Assembly: GCA_033557465.1 (NCBI GenBank)
Contig: CM066032.1
Span: 450,800,270 to 450,864,269, forward strand
Source of the DNA: Ichthyophis bannanicus
Taxonomy: Eukaryota; Chordata; Amphibia; Gymnophiona; Ichthyophiidae
Direction: 5' to 3'
Length of the DNA: 64,000 nucleotides
Shown: one piece after another, positions 33,601 to 43,205 of the stretch
Layout: each line of letters begins with the position of its first letter
Numbering within the stretch: position 1 is the first letter of the stretch
Notes under the pieces: generated by a model
What the model saw: only the letters and a program-made list of their open reading frames with translations
Database searches by the model: none
What the model was told of the DNA's origin: nothing
Program-made: the position numbers and the translations under genes

Positions 33601-34089
33601 CATTCTACAATCCATAGCTTGTTTTCCTTAGAAAGCAGTGGGATTTTGCTAACTTCACACTTTTTGGATAACTGATTTAGCAGTCTTTCTAGTTTCCAAA
33701 CTCAATTGATATATTCACATTTTCTTTCTGTATGCCAAATTTGGCCAATTTCTATCCTTTTTTGGAATGTTATTGTGCTTCTAGACAGTTCGCTACCTCT
33801 GGAAGTATAGTTAACTGCACTGTGTTATTTGCCATGTTAGCAGTTAACACATGACTTTCACATTAACCGTAAGGCACAGTTCCCCTCCCATTTCTTGCAC
33901 ATAGCACATCCTCAATAGGAATTTTCATGTTAGGTGTTTATTGTGGCAGTTAGCACACACTAACAGCGAGCAGTATAAGCCACATTAAACACCTAGCTCA
34001 GCTTAGTAAATAGGCACCTATATTGTAAACATACAGATACAGCATGCTCCTTTGCTAACATTTTTAATATTTTTAACATTTTTAATTTT
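33601..34089. other. Unclassified, includes a likely non-autonomous element end
   Basis: At 33800-34020 there are short inverted words (gttagcagttaaca, gcagttagcacacactaaca, ctcagcttagtaaataggca) resembling the small hairpin-rich elements elsewhere. I cannot define its ends. The remainder holds nothing recognised. Confidence 0.35.
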
Positions 34090-34336
34090 CAAATCCCACT
34101 AGAGGACAGCAACCTTGGGCCGGAAGGACTGGGGTTTCTAGGCCCACAGGTGCTCCTTGTGGTCTTGGGCAAGCCACTTAACCCTCCATAGCCCATGTTC
34201 CCTGTAAAATAGTTATCTCCAAGTTATAATGCCCTGTTCAATGTAATTTCAGTTTGTTCAATGTAAACCGCACTGATGCAGAATAGCTCGGTATATAAGA
34301 GAATGTAATAAATAAATAATAAAAAATAAATAAATA
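34090..34336 (+). mobile_element. tRNA-derived SINE, 5'-truncated, tail A
   Basis: It begins inside the B box (caaatcccac) and continues to the same tail as 31913-32194 (gcagaatagctcggtatata), ending in an AATA-rich repeat. The next SINE begins one base later. Confidence 0.85.
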
Positions 34337-34337
34337 G

Positions 34338-34634
34338 GGAGGAGTAGCCTAGTGGTTGGGGCAAGGTACTTCAGGCCGGAAGGTCGGGGGTTCAAATCCC
34401 ACTAGAGGACAGCAACCTTGGGCCGGAAGGACTGGGGTTTCTAGTCCCACAGATGCTCCTTGTGGTCTTGGGCAAGCCACTTAACCCGCCATTGCCCATG
34501 TTCCCTGTAAGTATTAGTGTATGTGTCTGATATCCCCGCGTGTTAAATGTATCCCCCAATTGTGTTGTGACCGCTTTGATTGAAGGATAAGGCGGTATAC
34601 AAAACTGTCTAAATAAATAAAAAATAAATAAATA
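34338..34634 (+). mobile_element. tRNA-derived SINE with a different tail (tail B)
   Basis: The head is nearly identical to the neighbouring SINE, but after ccatgttccctgtaa the sequence switches to a different 3' end: gaccgctttgattgaaggat, aaggcggtatacaaaa, then taaataaataaa. Its insertion point appears to be the A-rich tail of the upstream SINE. Confidence 0.85.
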
Positions 34635-35840
34635 GAATTTTTTCATGAATTGCTTCAATGTCTGAATATACAGTATGCATCTTTTTCTTATACTGTATCC
34701 TGTAATGTTTTTAAATCATCTGTTTTATAGTGTTTGGAGTCTGCAGGTTGTGATATCTTTTTAAATAGTCCTTTAAATGGTTAATTTTGGTCTTTGTAAA
34801 CTGCCTTGGGTTTTTTCCATGATGTGGTGATATGGTCAATAAATGAGAATATATAATAAAAGAAAAATGAAATTAAAAAAGATCCCGTAATGCATAAGGT
34901 TTCAAGACCGCATCAGTAAGATATTGTTGGTGACATATATTGACAGGTTATATAGCTAATATAAACAAAATGCGTGAAGTAATTTTTCAACAGTGTAAAA
35001 TGTCTTTTGTGTAGCACAGACTTCGGAAGTATACCACATGGAATATATGAGAGCAATGAATAGATTGTCAAAAGAATCTTCAGGTTGCATATAGTAACTG
35101 CAAAATTGAAAGCCATATGTATGAGTTTGAACTCTTAATGAAATAGAGAAAATAGAGCTTTATCCAACAGAAAACAGAATTAAAATTGGTCACAGATAGA
35201 GCAAGATTTCCTGGCTACTGAAAGAAAATATGTAGAGACAGAAAAGAAATTGAATTTCAGACCTTTGTTTCAAGCAAAAATTGAACTATGGTAAAACTAT
35301 CTCTGTCCATAATTTAGTTTTTCTATTTTAGTACAATACCATACTTTGAAAGTAGTAGTACAGAAAAATGTATTATACAATCAACTGGGATATAACTACA
35401 TATATATAAACAATAAAAACTTATTATGAATTGGAATAGGAATAATGAAGATTTCATAAAAGCAAAGTAAATGGGTCATGTCTTAATAATCCAAATGGTG
35501 ACTGTGATGTCTGATTGGAACTGTTTGAATGAGGTTACTGTTTAAGACGTTTCCAAAAAGATGCCAGTGTAATATAGATGATGGAACAAGTTAGTCTGTC
35601 ATCTTGTAAATTTCTCTGATCTATATCTGAATTTTAAAATGTTTCACTAAAGTATGTTTGTTAAATAGCTGAATAGACATTTTAAATTATTAAGGCTCAA
35701 AACCTTTTAGTTTACACCCATCTTTTATATTAGAAGTAAGTGATATGGACTGTGTGCCAAAGTGTCTTAGAATCTAAATATCAAAAACAAGTAAAACTTT
35801 CTAGCCCCTTTCCCCTAAAATAACTTTAGCAAACTGTTAT
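34635..35840. other. AT-rich intronic sequence, nothing recognised
   Basis: 1.2 kb of AT-rich DNA with only short ORFs. No repeats, exons or hairpin arrays seen. Confidence 0.55.
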
Positions 35841-35844
35841 GTAT

Positions 35845-36530
35845 ATGCTTTGGGGATCATTCCAATCCCGTTTAGTGGGTCTGGACGTCTGATCTGGATG
35901 TCCATACCCACTAAATGGTCGGATTGTGCTGCTGGGGTCAACTCCCTGTATGTATAGCATACTTGTACAGGGAACTCTGTTAGTGGGCGGGAGGGGGTGG
36001 GCTGTGGGAGAAACGAGGGCGGACAGTGGGCGGTGACTAACCCCAGAATTACAGGGCCAATTCTGAGGTCAGCCCTGTATGTCCAGGGTTGGCCTGGTAG
36101 ACGGAGGAATAAGTCCCTCTGGACGGCGGGGAATTGCGGTGACAAGGTGAGGGAGCACAGGGGGTTCCCCGCAGCCTGACGCTGGCCTTGGAAGGCCCAA
36201 TCGGGGGTCAGGCTGCAGCGAAGCAAATGTTCTTCTGTTGGCCAGGGATCTTGGCTTCTGAATGGAGCCGCAGTGGCATAACAGGATGCCATGCCACTGC
36301 CGCTTCATTCAGGAGCCTGGCAGGGCTAGCCGGGGATCTGCTGGGCATCTGGCCTGACAGAATCGGAGCCCAGCCTGCATGTTCAGGCTGTTAGACCCAA
36401 TTCTGATCCCGCGGGCATGTCTAGCCCCCGCGGATCAGAATCAGGTGCTACCGCTTTACGCCCAGATTCTATCAAGCCATACAGGGGCAGAACATGCAGA
36501 ATAGAATTGGCCTTCATATGTTTGTTCATT
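35845..36530. mobile_element. GC-rich foldback element, family 1 copy 1
   Basis: Successive hairpins: 35862-35936 (arms of about 28 bp around gatct), 35941-35976 (ccctgta with tacaggg), 36170-36219 (gcagcctgac with gtcaggctgc), 36257-36313 (ctgaatggagccgcagtggc with its near-complement), and 36400-36442 (attctgatcc with ggatcagaat). GC content is far above the AT-rich flanks. Relatives at 40141-40667, 46195-47515 and 51385-52105 share the ctgaatgg and ttctgatcc modules. Confidence 0.65.
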
Positions 36531-37312
36531 ATGTAGAATTATTGATGTAATTGTAATTAAAACAATGTAGAATGTACTAAATTCTTATCAAAGCTTTTTT
36601 TCTGGCCGTACACATTGGTTTCCATTACCATAATCTTTTCTTCCATTGGCCATATTCCCCCCCCCCCCCCCCCAACACATGTCTTGACAGAATTGTCATA
36701 GTGAATGTGGGCCAAAATAGATAGAGACAATATTCTTTGTTGGCCAGAAGAAACAGAAGCAGCAACACTTCAGAATTGGCCCATGTACCAATCTTCCCTT
36801 TCAGTTCTTGTTTCCCCACCCACTTCATTCCCAGACTCAGCAAAAATTTCAACCCTATCCTAGCTGTTCCTCTTGCCAGCAGGGCAAGCATCTCTATTAA
36901 AGCTGCCAGAGGGCTAGCATATGAAAAAGGGAGGTAGGCAGCAGAAATAAACAAATTTGAAGTTCCCTGGGAGGAGAGAAACAGAGCAGGGACTCGAAGG
37001 TTGCAGGGAAGATTTGCAGACTGGTAGATAGGAGGGAAGCAGGGGAGTATTGAGCTTGCCAGGCTGAGAAGAGAACCAATGTAAGGAAAAGAGCAGGAGT
37101 TCTGAGGATGGAGGTTTTAGGAGGAGAACCAGGGACTCGGAGAAAGCTGGGGTGTAATTGATGAAGAACTAAGGTATGTATTACTATGTGTGCAGTGACT
37201 TTACAAAAGTGCACTTCATGCAAAAAATAGTTTAAGCCATCAGGAAAAATACAAAAAAATGCCAAAGTGCAAATATTTTTTGCTGTTTTTACTGCAAAGT
37301 TTATGTAAATTT
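36531..37312. other. Unclassified sequence with C-homopolymer
   Basis: A run of about 17 C lies near 36657-36674. The rest has no recognised feature. Confidence 0.5.
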
Positions 37313-37502
37313 GGAGGAGTAGCCTAATGATTAGAGCAGCAGACTAGAACCAGGGAAACCAGGGTTTGAATCCCACTGCCTCTCCTTGTGATATTGGGTT
37401 AATCACTTAACCCACCATTGCCCCAGGTACAAACTTACATTCTAATCCATCTGGGGTCAGGAAAATACCTACTGTACCTGAATATAATTCGCCTTGCACT
37501 AA
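37313..37502 (+). mobile_element. tRNA-derived SINE, single B-box subfamily
   Basis: Starts ggaggagtagcctaatgatt with A box, then gggtttgaatcccactgcct as B box, then cacttaacccaccattgccc and a tail with cctactgtacctgaat. Unlike the other SINEs it has only one copy of the B-box segment, so it looks like the ancestral arrangement. Confidence 0.82.
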
Positions 37503-37984
37503 TGAGAAAAAAGGCATGAACTAAATTCATAAATGAGCTGCTGTTTAATGCGAAAAAGAGAAAAGCCCTCTTCATACAATGATTGCAGCACAAAATTAAT
37601 GCGCCCACTAGTCCAATTTGGATCTGGAATGACCTCCACTCCCTTGTGACCCAGTAGCCCTCTTGAAGCCCTATAAGAAAAATTAATTGCCTGATCAGTG
37701 ACCTCCCACCACCAGTAATATGGTGGAAGCACCAGGAGTTCATCATTCAACAAATCATATATTCAGTGTGCATCCATGGTCTATTATGTTACTTGATTTA
37801 TTAAAAGGGATATGGTTTGGAGGAACACATCTGGGAAAGACCCAGCTGTAAATGTTCATGCCGGCAAGCTATTGCAATGTTTTTATAAGGAGCATTCTGA
37901 AAACCATGCACTAAGGCTCCTGGATGGGCCAATAAAGGGGGAGGGAGTTCCTCTCCAGGTCAATGGCAATTAAACCTGTGACCC
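37503..37984. other. Unclassified, carries a repeat of the DIRS-B inner border
   Basis: No gene seen. A 30-bp segment at 37874-37907 (ataaggagcattctgaaaac in its core) recurs at 38381-38412, immediately inside the DIRS-B 5' terminal repeat. Confidence 0.45.
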
Positions 37985-38380
37985 TGGGAAGCTATGTGGT
38001 TTGCGTCAAGCACACAAGTGAGTGACATTATCACACACACATTATTAGAATGGAACAGCTCTCCCAGAGCTCAGAACTTAGTATGAAGTTCTGAGTATTT
38101 ATTTATTTAACAGTTTTTATATACCGCACTATTCATCATCAGTGCGGTTCACATTAAACAAGATATTACCTAGACAGGATAAAACTGACATAGGTTTACA
38201 GATAACAGGGAATATAAACTGGGTATGAACCGGGGAAAACTATATACATTTAAACAGGTAACATAGTGGCCTGATATTTACAGAGAAGCAGCACTTTCCG
38301 CAGTTCAGTATGTGCAGTCCTTTTCATATGCAACATTCCTCCTTAGCTTCTCAGTTTTGTTTTTTTCTACTCAACTGAGT
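37985..38380 (+). repeat. DIRS-B 5' inverted terminal repeat, interrupted
   Basis: From gcacacaagtgagtgacatt through cagctctcccagagctcaga and, after an insertion, gtatgtgcagtcc and ccttagcttctcagttttg. It matches the reverse complement of 45970-46140 in order. The gap at 38097-38290 is an L2 tail. Confidence 0.6.
38097..38290 (-). mobile_element. L2-like LINE or SINE 3' tail
   Basis: Reverse complement reads accgcactgatgatgaatag then tgcggtatataaaaactgtt and taaataaataaa, the tail A motif seen in the SINEs. It lies within the DIRS-B terminal repeat. Confidence 0.72.
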
Positions 38381-38559
38381 GCATGTTTTCATAAGGAGCA
38401 TTCTGAAAACCAGACCCTAAAGCCAAAGCACTCTCGATAATTTTTCTATACATTAGCTTGTTTCTTCTGATGTTGGTTTTCCTGATTTATTCTTTTACTT
38501 TCTTTTATTTTGGAAATATATTACTTTTTGGTCTTTTCACTGATGTCCGTGTTCAGAAG

Positions 38560-39848
38560 GGTTCAGACTCTGCCCAGTGTATGGCAAAAGGGATCCATTA
38601 CTTTGATACATATTCCATGTGTTCACTCTTCTTGCACTGACTCGAATGCACACATTTGTAATCTTGAGGGTAGATCACAACCAGAGAGAATGCATTCTAC
38701 TCACATGCCTCCCCAAGCCTGTAAGGATTGTCTGAATCAGTTTTGCTTGCAACCACTGCCAAGCTGAGAAAAATGCAGCTTCAGATTCAGAAGGATCAGA
38801 AGAGAGTCTCCTCTGCACAGAATTTTATTAGCTCTGCTTGCAAGAGTTGAGAATCTTTCATGTAGCCACCCTCAACCTCCCAACACAGTGGCTTTAAAAG
38901 TCCAGTCACCCAAGAAGAATACCAGATATCTAAACAGGCATGTAGTTTCTCAGAGGTTCCCAGGCCCATAGAGCAGCTGCCTCCTGAGCACTTGTAGAAG
39001 TCTGAGGGGAAGATGTCATTCTCAACCACTTCCAAGGTACCTGAAAACTGAAAGCATATCAGCGCTGTGACTCAGTGAGAATCTCCTGCATCCAAGTGCC
39101 AACAGCCAGACTCTACTTCTGTGTAACAGTTCAAGCTTATGTCCATCACAGCCTGTTCAGATGTCACAGATGGTGCAGGAGCTTTTCAGCATAAACATCA
39201 CCTACAGTATTCCTCCTCATGTTTTTGTGTAGCAGTCTTTCTCCTCAGTTCCTGTGCCATTGACAGTAGTGGATGAATCCTTGCATGTTTCACTGTCTCG
39301 TCCAGAGCAATCACATTCATTCCTGCAGAAGATGTTTCATGAATTTGCAGAAAGGTGAAAAATGTGCAGTATTAACAACCCAGTAGTAACTATCTCACTC
39401 AATGGATGTTACTGCAGTGCAGAGGAACTTGCATTCTTCTTAAGACCCTATAGGATCCCACTATCTACATTAGAGCCAGAGCTAGAGCCAGCACATTCAT
39501 TACCAACCTCCTGTCCAAGATTCAGTCTTTCCCAAACCAGCCTAGAGGAGAGATTTGATCCACATTTCATTCCTCCTGAAATTTTCAAAGATATGGAGTA
39601 ATATTCCACAGGAATCCTTATGATTCTTCTCCTCCCCCAACGAGAAACGAATCTCCCTTTGAAGACATCTCTTGTCCCATTTCATCCAGTAATGGCAAGA
39701 GAGGTGCCTTTTTTGCTGCAGCCAGAGGCTGAATCATGTGCATATATTTTTTACCTTCTGAAGTGTCTTGAAACCCCAAAAGCTACAGTCACAGTACCTA
39801 TTCATGGGCTCCTATAGGATCATCATTTCTCTATGTGGCAAAATCCAC
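38560..39848 (+). pseudogene. DIRS-B gag-like gene, N-terminal remnant
   Basis: A degraded zinc motif near 38555-38660 (EGFRLCPVYGK, with the HxxC part in other frames), a serine/acid patch (SDSEGSEES) near 38775, and near 39735-39815 a block EAESCAYIFYLLKCLETPKA followed by TVTVPIHGLL. This last block aligns with ETEPRAKKLDILQYPKAPKE of DIRS-A gag, which settles the identity. Confidence 0.65.
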
Positions 39849-40716
39849 TGAGGGGGTAATTTTATGCAGGATTTTTCACATGTAAAGAACTTTTCATGTG
39901 CTTAAAAGGGATTTTTTTAAAACTAACCCAAGTGTTACATGTGTAAATTTACATGACAAAAAGGCATGCACTTTTATGGGCCCCAAATGGAGTAGAGTTT
40001 GCATGGAGCGCAGGTGGAGTCAAAATAATCATGCACAGAGTACACACACTAACATTTACGACTACTCCCAAGCAAATGTAAATATCCATGGCTTCAATCT
40101 AATTTCTTTTTCTGCTAGTGTTTTATAAAGACACATAGAACCAGATTCATGAAGGGGCATGTCCAGGCCATCCGGACGGCCCGTTAGGACCCAATTCTGG
40201 ACCACAGGAACAAAATGTTCCCACGGTGCACAGAATTGGGCCTGTGGACAGCCTGGCGTGTTCCTGCTGTCTGCGGGGACATCCTCCCTTCAGGCGTCCC
40301 CGACTCCCACAGCTTAGGCCTGCCTCATCCCCACCGCCCAACCCACGGCTAGCCTGCTGGTGCCTGGATCGGACGGCAGAGACCCCCCGCACCTAGCCTG
40401 GCCCCGGGGGGAATCCCTGGGCCCACTTGCTGAGTCCCCTTTGACCCGGCAGGATGTTCGGGGCCGTGACCTGAATCAGCCCTGTATGCCCTGCTGGGCT
40501 GGCCCGCCCCCCCTCCCCCTCCCTCTACCCTGATCCTGCCCCCCTCCAGCTCTTCCTGTCCTGCTGCTCCGGGAGAGCCAGAGAGAGAATCTGGTCCAGA
40601 CGGTTTGCTGAGCTGGAGGGGGAATCGGGCCCATAGGCCGCTATGCCTCTTTATGAATTAGGCTAAGACTATGCACCTATGTGGCCTTCGCACTTAGTTT
40701 ATAAATACCCTCCATG
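39849..40716. mobile_element. AT-rich MITE-like element with a nested foldback element
   Basis: Left end gggggtaattttatgcagg and right end agtttataaataccctcc form an inverted repeat. The short flanks tccactga and tccatgaa may be a decayed 8-bp target duplication. The core is occupied at 40141-40667 by a GC-rich foldback element. It splits the DIRS-B gag remnant. A related left end is at 55478. Confidence 0.6.
40141..40667. mobile_element. GC-rich foldback element, family 1 copy 2
   Basis: Termini gattcatgaaggggcat and atgcctctttatgaatt are inverted repeats of about 16 bp. The interior has hairpins such as caattctggaccacaggaac around aaaatgt. It shares style and word content (gtccagg, caattctg) with copies at 35845, 46195 and 51385. 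Confidence 0.62.
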
Positions 40717-40905
40717 AAGTCCATTCAGCCCCAGGTTTCTACATGGTCCAGCTTTCACACTCCAATGTTCAGAGAAGTATGAGGAAAGTCAAAAAAGTGC
40801 AAGGAGTATTCCAACAACCCTCTAGGTGCCCAGTTGGGCAAGAAGGTATTTCAAGGCACCATGCTTTCTGCCCACATACTGTAGCAGGCTCATCAGCTTT
40901 ACATG
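40717..40905 (+). pseudogene. DIRS-B gag-like gene, middle remnant
   Basis: Reading VHSAPGFYMVQLSHSNVQRS followed by MRKVKK aligns with VPPCPGFHKTQLLHHSIVVE and AMKKIKS of DIRS-A gag. It continues the remnant that ends at 39848. Confidence 0.62.
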
Positions 40906-40954
40906 GTCCAATACTGTTCATGCAGTCTTTCAAAAGATACATAAAATATGTCAT

Positions 40955-42292
40955 ACAGCAGGGGTTCCTATCATGGACTTTTCCTCCAGGAACTTGTCTA
41001 AACCTCTTTTAAACCCAGCTACACTAACAGCTTTTACTACATTTTCTGGCAACGAAGTCCAGAGTTTAAGGATTGGAGTGGAGGAGTAGCCTAGTGGTTG
41101 GGGCAAGGTACTTCAGACCGGAAGGTCGGGGGTTCAAATCCCACTAGAGGACAGCAACCTTGGGCCGGAAGGACTGGGGTTTCTAGTCCCACAGGTGCTC
41201 CTTGTGGTCTTGGGCAAGCCACTTAACCCTCCATAGCCCATGTTCCCTGTAAAAATGGTTATCTCCAAGTTATAGTGCCCTGTTCAATGTAATTTCAGTT
41301 TGTTCAATGTAAACCGCACTGATGCAGAATAGCGCGGTATATAAGAGAATGTAAATAAATAAATAAATAAATAAGTAGTCTTTGAGTGAAAGAATATTTT
41401 CTCAGATTAGTCTTAAATGTACTACATTGTAGTTTCATTGTGTGTCCCCTAGTCTTTCGACTTCTTTAAGGAGTAAACAACCAGTCTCCGCTTACCCGCT
41501 TCACTCCACTCCACTCATTATTTTATAGACCTCTATCATATCTTCCCTCAGCCTTCTATTTTCCAAGCTGAAGAACTCTGTCCTTTTTAAGCCTTTCCTT
41601 GTAGGGATAGCCTTCCATCCCCTTTATCATTTTGGCTGCTCTTCTGTGTACTTTTTCTAATCCTGCTATATCTTTTTTAAGATATGGTGACCAGAACTGC
41701 ACATACGTTTGAGGTACAGTTGGACTATGGAGCAATACAGAGGCATTATGAAATCCTTGGTTTTATTCTCCTTATGATTCCTAGCATTCTATTTGCTTCC
41801 TTGGCTTGCGCTGCACACTGGACAGGGGTTTCAATGTATTATTCTCGATGATGCCCAGATCCTTTTCCAGGGTGGTGGTTCCTAATGTGGAACCTTGCAT
41901 CGTGTAACCGTAGTTTGGGTTGTTCTTTCCTAGGTGCATAACTTTGCACTTGTCCACGTTAAATTTAATCTACCATTTGGATGTCTGCTCTTCCAGTTTA
42001 TCAGGGTCCTCTTGCAATTTTTCACAATCCTTTTGTGTTTTAACAACTTTGAATAATTTTATGTCATCTGCAAATTTGATCTCCTCACTCGTTCCCATTT
42101 TCAGATCATTTAGGAATATGTTAAAAAGCAGTGGACCCAGCACAGATCCCTGGGGTGCTCCACTATTCATCTTTCTCCACTGAAAAAATTGGCCATTTAA
42201 CCCTACTCTGTTTTCTTTTAACCATTTCCAAGTCCACAATAGTACACTGCCTACTATCCCATGATTTATTAATTTCTTCTTGACTCCCACCC
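40955..42292 (-). mobile_element. CR1/L3-like LINE, minus strand, truncated at both ends
   Basis: Minus-strand reading from 42290: SVLLWTWKWLKENRVGLNGQ, MNSGAPQGSVLGPLLFNIFL near 42160, IKFADDIKLFKVVKTQKDCE near 42070 (FADD box), then thumb and C-terminal blocks with stops down to about 40955. A SINE interrupts it at 41080-41375. Close to the CR1 at 15889-17898 but more decayed. Confidence 0.83.
41080..41375 (+). mobile_element. tRNA-derived SINE with tail A
   Basis: Complete head from ggaggagtagcctagtggtt, B box gggttcaaatccc, duplicated B-box segment, tail gcagaatagcgcggtatata and an AAAT repeat. It interrupts the CR1: the CR1 text gtccagagttta resumes after the SINE near 41376. Confidence 0.9.
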
Positions 42293-42299
42293 AGCTTTC

Positions 42300-43205
42300 A
42301 TCACAGGCTCACACTAAGCTAGCTGCCTTCTTAGCAGAAGTGGATGAGAGTGATACTCATATGACTGATGTTTGATATCTTCACAACTTTGTCTGGAGTT
42401 TGCTTCTGTCATTGCTGCCAGGACGCCCAGCTCGTTTATACACATCTGATTCACGGTGCTTCCTCCCTGCAAACTCGCTCAGTTTCCAGTTTTAATAATG
42501 CCTCATGAGGGCTGCCTCCTTCACCCAGACTTCATGGCTCTTTCCCTTACAGCCTGGAAATTGAAAAGTCCTTAATACCATCTCTTGGTCTACAACAAAT
42601 AAAACAGGATATTTTAATTGTTGCCAGAAAATCTTCCACTAAACGTATGTATGTTTTCAAATGGAAAAGTTCTCAGTCTGGTGTGTCACAATAGTAAGAC
42701 CTAATGTCCTACTACAGTATGGCGGTATCTTTACAATTTATACTGTTGGGGCCTTCAGACTTCCTCTATAAGAGTACATCTCAATGTCCTGTCAGCGGAC
42801 CGCGACTTGGTAGGCAATGTGCCAGTGACTTAAATACATTTCCTTTACCACTTCATGAAAAGTTTCCTCCATGGTAAGCCTTCTCTGCAAAAGTCTCCAG
42901 AACCCCCCAGGATTTTACCATTGTACTCTTTCCTCTGTTTAAATCACATTATGAACCTTTGGAGTCCACTTCGCTCAAATTCTTTACCTGGAAAGGCCTC
43001 TTCCTTGTGGTCATCTCTTCAGCCAGAATTGGTGACTCCTTTCCATCTCAATGAGGAAATAGTTCTTCTCACTTAATTCTGAAGCCTCATTTGAATTCTC
43101 ATAGAAATGCCCTACACAGTTTGGACTGTAAATAGGCTCTTCATCTCCTTTGATTCTAACAACCCTGGGGTAGTAGTTGGCAAACTGGATAACCTCATAT
43201 ATACA
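42300..43205 (+). pseudogene. DIRS-B tyrosine recombinase, N-terminal and central remnant
   Basis: Readable pieces: QQIKQDILIVARKSSTKRMY with VFKWKSSQSG near 42595-42685, SHYEPLESTSLKFFTWKGLF with LVVISSARIGDS near 42945-43035, FHLNEEI near 43042, and NALHSLDCK near 43105. These parallel QQVKDILHASRKPSTRRSYA, PPFEPLATTSLKFLSWKVIF, FHLNQEV and NLHTLDCK in DIRS-A. The catalytic Arg region is SARIGDS. Many stops. Confidence 0.75.
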
